11,437 nucleotides of DNA from JADLEX01 sp964586775 (GTDB lineage Bacteria; Lernaellota; Lernaellaia; JACKCT01), in contig CAZPJD010000230.1 in NCBI GenBank assembly GCA_964586775.1, forward strand, positions 1 through 11,437, given 5' to 3'. Each line of letters starts with the position of its first letter. The first letter of the stretch is position 1. Below the pieces are notes generated by a model, which saw nothing but the letters and a program-made list of their open reading frames with translations, did no database searches and was not told where the DNA came from. The translations under genes were made by a program, and so were the position numbers. Positions 6,396-11,437 of the stretch are shown here, one piece after another.

Positions 6396-7373
6396 GTGGC
6401 TTTTCGTAACGAGAAATGCGTGTCGTCCCGCCGGGCGGGCGCGATCGTCGTCGCGGCGGTCGTGGCGCTTTGCGCGTTGTTGGGCGTTTTTGCCGGTGGC
6501 GCCGAGGCGCAGGTCCTGAACCCGAACCGCCACGTGTACGACAAGAATATTTATTACTTCCAGCCGCCGTCGGACGGCAGCGGTTTGATCGTGACCTGGG
6601 GCTCCGAGCCGATCGGCAACTTCGGCATTCACGCCGGCGCGATGGTCGATTATGCGCACCGGCCGATGGAATACACGGACCCGCAGGACAAGGTGAAGAC
6701 GGTTATCTACAACCAGACCGGCGTCAACGCGATGTTCGGCGTGGGCCTGTGGCACGCCATCAACCTCAGCGGCGCGTTCGTGCAGGTGCCGTCACGCTCG
6801 TTCAACTCGCGCTATCAGGACATCTACGAGTGGAAAGAGGCGGTGACGGGCGACGCGCGCCTGGCGGGCAAGTACATGCTCTTCAACCGCCGCGAAGACG
6901 GCATGGGCATCGCGTTCGTGGGCGAGGCCAGTCTGCCGACCGGCGAGAAAGAGAACTTCGTCTCCGACGAGCAGATGACCTTCACGCCGCGTCTGGTGAT
7001 CGACTGGGGCAACGAGTGGTACACGCTCGCGCTCAACGGCGGCTACAAGCTCTACACCGAAGAGATCGACGGCGGCCTGTTCCGCATCCCCACGGGCAAC
7101 GAATTCCTCGGCAGCGCGGGCGTCACCTTCCGGATGCTGCGCGTGCTGGAACTGGTCGGCGATTACCAGATGCGCATGTACGAAGGCGAGAGCGACATGT
7201 CGAAGGCGTACATGGAAGCCTTCGGCGCGGTTCGCACCACGTTCTTCGTCAACAACCCGCTGCGGTTCACCTTCGGCGGTTCGGCGGGCTTGACCGACGG
7301 CGTCGGCACGCCCATCTCTCGATTCTACGGCGGCGTCAGCTTCTTCTTCCGCGAAATCGGCAAACCGCGCTGA
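6396..7373 (+). CDS. outer-membrane beta-barrel protein
   Basis: I prefer the GTG at 6396 (325 residues) because GAGGGGG at 6384-6390 lies 5 bases upstream. An in-frame ATG at 6363 would add 11 residues with a poorly spaced Shine-Dalgarno. From the GTG, the signal peptide has an SRR n-region, hydrophobic core AGAIVVAAVVALCALLG, and likely cleavage AEA|Q after residue 38. The mature part alternates polar and hydrophobic residues in strand-length stretches rich in Gly and aromatics, such as FGIHAGAMVDYA, WYTLALNGGYKLYTEE, GSAGVTFRMLRVLELVGDYQ and YGGVSFFF near the C-terminus. This fits a porin-like barrel of roughly 12 or more strands, resembling the barrel half of OmpA-like proteins of deltaproteobacteria but without an OmpA peptidoglycan-binding domain. 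Substrate unknown. It is probably controlled by the operator at 6273-6287, and a strong terminator follows. Confidence 0.82.
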   Translation: MAFRNEKCVSSRRAGAIVVAAVVALCALLGVFAGGAEAQVLNPNRHVYDKNIYYFQPPSDGSGLIVTWGSEPIGNFGIHAGAMVDYAHRPMEYTDPQDKVKTVIYNQTGVNAMFGVGLWHAINLSGAFVQVPSRSFNSRYQDIYEWKEAVTGDARLAGKYMLFNRREDGMGIAFVGEASLPTGEKENFVSDEQMTFTPRLVIDWGNEWYTLALNGGYKLYTEEIDGGLFRIPTGNEFLGSAGVTFRMLRVLELVGDYQMRMYEGESDMSKAYMEAFGAVRTTFFVNNPLRFTFGGSAGLTDGVGTPISRFYGGVSFFFREIGKPR

Positions 7374-7396
7374 ATCGCGACAACGCGCGAACGACG

Positions 7397-7426
7397 AACC
7401 CCGGCGACGACCTCGCCGGGGTTTTT
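7397..7426 (+). terminator. intrinsic terminator after the outer-membrane barrel gene
   Basis: AACCCCGGCGA (7397-7407) and TCGCCGGGGTT (7413-7423) form a perfect 11-bp stem with the 5-base loop CGACC. The T's at 7422-7426 complete a textbook Rho-independent terminator, 23 bp after the stop at 7373. The last T is also the final base of the maf stop codon (7426-7428, read on the minus strand). On the minus strand the hairpin lacks a U-run, so it should work mainly in the plus direction. Confidence 0.92.
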
Positions 7427-9348
7427 CACATGCGCTCGCGAAGCGACACCAGCCCGTCGAGCAGCCTCGCCGCGCCGACCTCGAATCCCTTGTAAAGCGC
7501 GGCGGTCTGCTTGAGGTTCATCACCGCTTGCTGGTCGCGCGTGAGGCCGTCGTACTCGAAAACGGTATTCGTGAGCAGCAGCGACGTGTTGCAAAGCGGC
7601 GTCAGCATCGCGTCGAGCTCGCGCGCGATCGGCAGCGCCGTGCGATCGGCCCGCTCGCACGCCGCCAGCGCGGCCTCGATGGCGCCGATCCGCTTCGCGG
7701 GTTTTTTCATGCGCGTCGATGTCTTGTCGATCGTCGCGAGCAGTTTCTTCGACACATCGAGAAGTTCCCTCGTCTGAAGAATCGCGCCGTCGAGCCGTGC
7801 GCGAAACGACGTTTCGTCGAAGGATGTCGACACCGCCAACGACGCGATACGCTCGGTGAGGTCCGATTCGATGACCGGCAGTCGCGCCAGCACGTCGGCG
7901 AGCGGCAGGTGGACGAATCCCTCGATGCGCGCGCCGCCCTCGGTGCAGTTGTACGCGGCGCGCCCGAGGCTCGTGACGGCCGAAACGTTCTTCTCGAACC
8001 ACATCAGATAGTTGCGAAAGTTCGCCCGCGTCAGCACCCGCTCGCCGTGCCAACCGGGAACCCAGTGAAAGCCTTGGCGCGCAAGCGCGTCGTCGTCGCC
8101 GATTGCGGAGCGCGCGGCCTCGGGAACGTCCTGGCCGGGCAGGGCGCCCACGCCGGTCGCGTGCATCGCGCCGTCCGGCGAAAACGCGAGATCCTGCCCG
8201 ACGAGAATGACGGGATCGCAGCCCAGATGCGCGGCGAGCGAAAACGCGGTGGTGGCGACCGAGCCGCCCACGGCGATCTCGTCGCCGGTGCGGTTCACGG
8301 CCTCGGTCAGCCAGCGAAAGCTCGCGGGGCGACCCGCATAGCCGAAAGTCGCGCGAAACGGCAGCTCCCACAGCGCGGGATACGAGTTCAGGTTGAGCAC
8401 GCCGAAGGTCTTGGGAAGAAACTCGACGCCCTCGAACTGGAAGCGGATGTCGTTGCTTTCGAGCGCCACGGCGAAATCGGGAACGATGCCGAACCGATCG
8501 AGTTTTTTGAGCGCGGTGCCGACGGCGATCACCATCACGCGGTCGCGATGCGCGGCGAGGTGTTCGATGTTGCGATCGAGCGACGGCCCCGCCGCGACGA
8601 TCACCGCCGGAACGCCCGCGAAGCGGTCGAAGAGTCGCGCGACGCCGGGGCCGCGCGCGTAAGCGGGGAAATTCTTGATGGCGTAATCGAACCAGGTCCC
8701 CATCTTCACGAGCATCGTCTGCGAGAGCAGAAACGAGTCGTTGACGAGCGTGCGGATGCGCGCCTGAAATTCGGCGTAAGCCTCGGGGTACGCCTTGGGG
8801 TAAGCGGGGGAGGGGATGATGGCCAGATTCGGCTCCATCCGCTCGCGGAAGTTCATCTGGAAGTAGAGCTTGTCGAGGCGCGTCGTGAACCGAATGCGCC
8901 CGGCTTTCGCGTCGTCAACGAAGTCGCATGTGCCGAGCGTGGCGGCCAGCACGCGCGGATCGGGCTCGTGCACGTACACCTGCTCGAATCCCGCGTCGAG
9001 CGCGGCTCGCACCTGATATCCGCCCGCGCTGCCGAAGATGACGCAGATCGGCGCGATCTCGCCCGAAATCCCGGCGCGGTATTGTTCGATGGCCCGTGCG
9101 GCTTCCGTTTTCGGCTCGAATCGGCTGCAAAGCCAGCGCCCCGACGCAAATACCGCGGATTCGCCGGAGCGCGCGGGCACGAGGCGAACGTCCTCGTCCG
9201 GGCGCGGCAGCGCGCGCAGGTGATCGGCGGTCACCATGTCCGCGGCCATGAGTGCGTCGAGATTGCGCCCAAACAGCGATTCGTCAAACCACTCAGTGGG
9301 TCCGGCTCCCGGCGCATCGGCGTTCCCGGCGACGGATTCGTCCGCCAT
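7426..9348 (-). CDS. maf: Maf/DUF115-family motility accessory factor (flagellin glycosyltransferase)
   Basis: The start at ATG 9348 (640 residues) has GGAGG 4 bases upstream. The frame reaches ATG 9387, but that would place this Shine-Dalgarno inside the gene. The N-terminal part is typical of the family: IFGSAGGYQVRAAL near residue 104 and YVHEPDPRVL at 125. The central DUF115 core includes AAGPSLDRNIEHL (GPSLD at 254-258), AVGTALKKL, GIVPDFAVALES (287-298), GGSVATTAFSLA (361-372) and VGQDLAFSPDGAMHATG (383-399). CTEGGARIEG (468-477) follows, and the C-terminal third is helical. Known Maf proteins transfer pseudaminic or legionaminic acid to flagellin in the cytoplasm before export. It lies divergent from flaG-fliD, a common arrangement in polar flagellates with glycosylated filaments. 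No sugar-biosynthesis genes are in view, so the sugar is not determined. Confidence 0.9.
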   Translation of the reverse strand: MADESVAGNADAPGAGPTEWFDESLFGRNLDALMAADMVTADHLRALPRPDEDVRLVPARSGESAVFASGRWLCSRFEPKTEAARAIEQYRAGISGEIAPICVIFGSAGGYQVRAALDAGFEQVYVHEPDPRVLAATLGTCDFVDDAKAGRIRFTTRLDKLYFQMNFRERMEPNLAIIPSPAYPKAYPEAYAEFQARIRTLVNDSFLLSQTMLVKMGTWFDYAIKNFPAYARGPGVARLFDRFAGVPAVIVAAGPSLDRNIEHLAAHRDRVMVIAVGTALKKLDRFGIVPDFAVALESNDIRFQFEGVEFLPKTFGVLNLNSYPALWELPFRATFGYAGRPASFRWLTEAVNRTGDEIAVGGSVATTAFSLAAHLGCDPVILVGQDLAFSPDGAMHATGVGALPGQDVPEAARSAIGDDDALARQGFHWVPGWHGERVLTRANFRNYLMWFEKNVSAVTSLGRAAYNCTEGGARIEGFVHLPLADVLARLPVIESDLTERIASLAVSTSFDETSFRARLDGAILQTRELLDVSKKLLATIDKTSTRMKKPAKRIGAIEAALAACERADRTALPIARELDAMLTPLCNTSLLLTNTVFEYDGLTRDQQAVMNLKQTAALYKGFEVGAARLLDGLVSLRERM

Positions 9349-9375
9349 TTTTCCTCCGCAAATCGTGCGAATATC

Positions 9376-9395
9376 CGTCCGCATCATAACGGACG
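9376..9395. repeat. inverted repeat upstream of maf
   Basis: CGTCCG (9376-9381) and CGGACG (9390-9395) are perfect complements around 8 bases. Read on the minus strand, the spacer contains TATGAT, a fair -10 box for maf, but no convincing -35 is placed 16-18 bases upstream. It is either an operator over the maf promoter or a short leader hairpin. Confidence 0.3.
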
Positions 9396-9471
9396 CGACA
9401 ATGCGCGCCAGAGACGGCGAGTATCCGATATTTCCTCATGACTGTGCCCGGTGCGTTCTTGCAATCGGGCT

Positions 9472-9498
9472 CAAGCTTTGGAACTATGGTGCCGATAA
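9472..9498 (+). promoter_or_regulatory. sigma28 (FliA) promoter of flaG-fliD
   Basis: GCCGATAA at 9491-9498 is the exact consensus -10 element for the flagellar sigma factor FliA. Eleven bases upstream, CAAGCTTT (9472-9479) matches TAAAGTTT at 5 of 8 positions with the standard spacing. Transcription would start near 9505, giving a leader of about 33 nt before the flaG ATG. Late (class 3) flagellar genes, including fliD operons in enterics, use this promoter type, so sequence and context agree. Confidence 0.8.
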
Positions 9499-9513
9499 AC
9501 CGGATTGGGAGAC

Positions 9514-9540
9514 CATAGCCTGACAAGGAGGTGGGCTATG
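9514..9540 (+). promoter_or_regulatory. leader hairpin with Shine-Dalgarno in the loop and flaG start codon in the stem
   Basis: CATAGCC (9514-9520) pairs perfectly with GGCTATG (9534-9540), which ends with the flaG ATG. The 13-base loop TGACAAGGAGGTG carries a near-perfect Shine-Dalgarno, AAGGAGGTG. The loop also holds ACAAGGAGGT, close to the CsrA/RsmA binding consensus ACARGGAUGU, with the GGA in the loop as those proteins require. A second ATG directly follows at 9541. This could be translational control of flaG-fliD. Confidence 0.55.
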
Positions 9541-9891
9541 ATGATCGATAAGGTGAGCTTGGTTACGGCCTTGTCCCCGGCGCAACATTTTCGGTCGAAA
9601 AATGCCGAAGATAAGGAAGCGACCGAGGCGAAAGTCAACGAGGCCGCGAAAGCGGCCGCGCCGGAGCCCGAACCGGAGCCAAACGGCGAATCGGCGGCGA
9701 AAAACGTCGAGTTCGCGGTGGGCGATCTGGCGGTTTCGTTCGAAATGGATCGCGCAATCAACCGGGTGGTTGTGACCGTGACCGACAAGACCAGCGGCGA
9801 GGTGATCCGCGAGATCCCCGCCGAGGAGGCGCGGGAGCTGGCGAAGCACTTGGCCGAAGTCTCGGGGAAGTTGCTGGACCGGACGGTCTGA
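9538..9891 (+). CDS. flaG: FlaG-family flagellar protein
   Basis: The ATG at 9538 (117 residues) is preceded by AAGGAGGTG with 6-base spacing. The frame extends upstream to a TTG at 9505, but that falls at the predicted transcription start and is not used. Residues 1-20 are non-conserved. Residues 21-55 are a charged Ala/Pro/Glu linker with the run PEPEPEPNGE. Residues about 57-115 are the FlaG domain: VEFAVGDLAVSFEMDR, then VVVTVTDKTSGEVIREIPAE and ELAKHLAEVSGKLLDR. The 'V-V-x-V-x-D-x-x-T-G-E-V-I-R-x-I-P' pattern (here S for the usual T before G) is diagnostic. FlaG proteins sit beside flagellin and fliD and influence filament length in several species; their biochemical role is not settled. 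fliD follows after 87 bp in the same direction and is probably co-transcribed from the sigma28 promoter. Confidence 0.93.
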   Translation: MMIDKVSLVTALSPAQHFRSKNAEDKEATEAKVNEAAKAAAPEPEPEPNGESAAKNVEFAVGDLAVSFEMDRAINRVVVTVTDKTSGEVIREIPAEEARELAKHLAEVSGKLLDRTV

Positions 9892-9978
9892 GTTGAAGCC
9901 CTTCGCGGGTTGCGTGGATAAACCGTAGGGATGCTCGAGAGTCGCGGCACGGACGCCTGACCGGAAGAGAGGACGCCA

Positions 9979-11437
9979 ATGTCGGGAGTGGGACTCATCA
10001 GCGGTCTGGATACCGCGACCCTGATCGCGCAGTTGATGGCGGTCGAACGGCGTCCGCTTGCGCGCCTCGAAAAGGCCAAGTCCAACCGCGAGGCGCAGCT
10101 CACGGTCCTGTCCGACCTGCGCTCCAAGCTCGACAGTCTGAAGTCCAAGGTCAGTTCGCTCAAGACCGCCACCGCGTTCTCCAAGATCAACGCGAGCACC
10201 TCGGACGAGGATCTCGTCACCGTCAGCGCGACCGGATCCGCCAAAACCGGCAGCCACACGATCAAGGTCGAGCAGCTCGCCCAGGCGCACCAGAGCGTGA
10301 GCCAGGGATTCTCCACGTTCTCCGCCGCCATCGGGACCGGCACGTTTCGCGTCAACATCGACGGCGAAGACCATGACATCACGGTGAATTCGTCGAACGC
10401 GACCCTTTCGGGCCTGCGCGACGCGATCAACGCAGCGGATTTCGACGTGACGGCGTCGATCGTCAACGATGGCGGCGCGAATCCCTACCGCCTCGTGCTC
10501 GCCTCCGACGAGTCGGGCACCGAGCACGCCCACACGATCAGTCTGCAGGGATGGACCGGCACGAGCCCGACGTTTACCGACGGGCTTTCGGGAAATCCCG
10601 GTCAGCAGGCGGCGAACGCCCTTTTCGAGTTCGACGGACTCGATGTCGTCAAGTCGTCGAACGAGGTCGACGACCTCATCGAGGGCGTGACCGTTTTCCT
10701 GCACGACGTGGACACCGAGAAAACGGTCAACCTGCGTTTCACGAGCAACACGAGCGCCGTGAAAAAGAGCATCGAAGACTTCGTCTCGACCTATAACGAG
10801 ACGGTCTCGTATCTCGACGCCAAGCTGGGCACCGATTCGATGAAGGGAGATTTCACCCTTCGTCGCATCAAGAGCGAGCTGTCCACCATCATCTCGAACG
10901 GCAACCCGAACACCGGCACCGATTACGAACTGCTCTCGCAGATCGGCATCAGCCAGTCGAGCGGGAAGCTCGTCATCGACGACGAGGATCTTCAGACAGC
11001 GCTCGACGACCACTTCGACGAGGTCGTGAGCATCTTCACGACGCAGGGTTCGGCGACCAACTCGAAGGTGGGTTACGTCAACAGCACGAGCAAGACGACG
11101 CCGGGCACGTATGCGGTGACGATCACCGGGCTCGGCCAGAGCCTCGCCGGGACGATCGGCGGATACGCGGCGACACGGTACTCGAACAACCTGCTCATCG
11201 GCGCGACGGGAACGCCGGTCGAAGGTCTCATGGTCCGGTTCGACGGCGACTCGACCGGCAGCTACGGCGACATCACCGTCGGCGTCGGCGTGATGGAGTC
11301 GCTGGAGCGGCGGTTGTCCGGCTACACGTCGTACTCCGACGGACTGCTGAAAAGCCAGGAGAACCTCATCAACGACTCGATCCGCGATTACGACAACCGG
11401 ATCGAGTTCAAGGAACGCCAGATGGACCGCATCGAGC
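9979..11437 (+). CDS. fliD: flagellar filament cap protein FliD, 3' end outside the window
   Basis: The ATG at 9979 follows AGAGGA by about 5 bases. The frame is open to the window end (486 codons), so the C-terminus is missing. The N-terminal signature GLISGLDTATLIAQLMAVER (residues 5-24) is the classic FliD_N start, followed by a long helix of the D0/D1 coiled coil. A flagellin IN-type motif lies near 121-175 (TFRVNIDGEDHDITV ... ATLSGLRDAIN). FliD_C begins near residue 213 (ALFEFDGLDV, then DDLIEGVTVFL) and runs through FVSTYNETVSYLD and LSQIGISQSSGKL. Residues about 365-438 form a Gly/Thr-rich beta insert before the closing D1/D0 helix (about 455-486, ENLINDSIRDYDNRIEFKER). FliD is exported and forms the pentameric or hexameric cap under which flagellin folds. 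Perhaps only a few dozen residues are missing. Confidence 0.95.
   Translation, partial: MSGVGLISGLDTATLIAQLMAVERRPLARLEKAKSNREAQLTVLSDLRSKLDSLKSKVSSLKTATAFSKINASTSDEDLVTVSATGSAKTGSHTIKVEQLAQAHQSVSQGFSTFSAAIGTGTFRVNIDGEDHDITVNSSNATLSGLRDAINAADFDVTASIVNDGGANPYRLVLASDESGTEHAHTISLQGWTGTSPTFTDGLSGNPGQQAANALFEFDGLDVVKSSNEVDDLIEGVTVFLHDVDTEKTVNLRFTSNTSAVKKSIEDFVSTYNETVSYLDAKLGTDSMKGDFTLRRIKSELSTIISNGNPNTGTDYELLSQIGISQSSGKLVIDDEDLQTALDDHFDEVVSIFTTQGSATNSKVGYVNSTSKTTPGTYAVTITGLGQSLAGTIGGYAATRYSNNLLIGATGTPVEGLMVRFDGDSTGSYGDITVGVGVMESLERRLSGYTSYSDGLLKSQENLINDSIRDYDNRIEFKERQMDRIE

Noticed and set aside
6450..6512. Lipoprotein signal (Cys in the hydrophobic segment of the barrel protein)
   Set aside because: The residues before the cysteine are V-A-L, not a lipobox ending in G/A/S. 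A signal peptidase I site AEA|Q lies downstream.
9349..9387. Longer Maf protein starting at ATG 9387
   Set aside because: The extra 13 codons contain the GGAGG that serves ATG 9348, and their translation (RTDIRTICGGK) is not typical of the family.
7528..9441. 637-codon open frame on the plus strand opposite maf
   Set aside because: It is antisense to a clear Maf/DUF115 protein, with low-complexity Arg/Glu/Ala composition and no recognisable motif.
9448..9464. Possible sigma54 promoter (CCGGTGCG ... TTGCAA) upstream of flaG
   Set aside because: GG at 9450-9451 and GC at 9461-9462 are separated by 9 bases instead of the required 10, and the -24 half is poor. The sigma28 element explains the region better.
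1..11437. CRISPR arrays, tRNA/rRNA genes, insertion sequences or attachment sites
   Set aside because: I looked for direct repeats with spacers, tRNA-like cloverleaf ends and transposase motifs on both strands by eye and found none.

Overview
The window looks like chromosomal DNA of a motile, Gram-negative (two-membrane) bacterium with high GC content. It has flagellar filament genes, an outer-membrane beta-barrel protein with a signal peptide, and TPR proteins. A DUF4388 (PATAN)-type gene and the pronounced third-position G/C bias recall Myxococcota/Desulfobacterota-like 'deltaproteobacterial' lineages. That placement is inference from gene style only. I see no transposase, integrase, CRISPR array, rRNA or tRNA, and no composition break suggesting a recent insertion.

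Layout. (1) Positions 2-2365, plus strand: the 3' part of a DUF4388/TPR protein, then a membrane-anchored alpha/beta hydrolase. (2) Positions 2369-5361, minus strand: a two-gene unit in which a PP-loop ATPase with two CxxC motifs overlaps by 7 nt an exported 715-residue TPR protein. This unit converges on the hydrolase with only 3 bp between the stop codons. (3) Positions 5362-7426, plus strand: a TetR-family regulator, then an outer-membrane barrel gene. The barrel gene's sigma70-like promoter carries a perfect inverted repeat between -35 and -10. A strong intrinsic terminator follows the barrel gene. (4) Positions 7426-11437, a flagellar block: a Maf/DUF115 glycosyltransferase on the minus strand, divergent from flaG and fliD on the plus strand (fliD runs off the window end). 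flaG has an exact sigma28 -10 box and a leader hairpin that presents the Shine-Dalgarno sequence in its loop.

How the parts may work together. FliD caps the growing filament. FlaG is usually linked to filament length or cap function. Maf proteins transfer nonulosonic acids to flagellin, so this block should serve late filament assembly and glycosylation. Its leader suggests two control layers: FliA transcription and possible CsrA-type translational control. The TetR protein is the natural candidate repressor of the barrel gene. The PP-loop/TPR pair is the least understood part: its cysteine spacing resembles the [4Fe-4S] tRNA thiolases (TtcA/TtuA), yet it is coupled to a predicted exported protein.

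No stretch over 300 bases lacks a gene. The largest gaps are 5362-5570, 6216-6395 and 9349-9537; their contents are described in the entries below.
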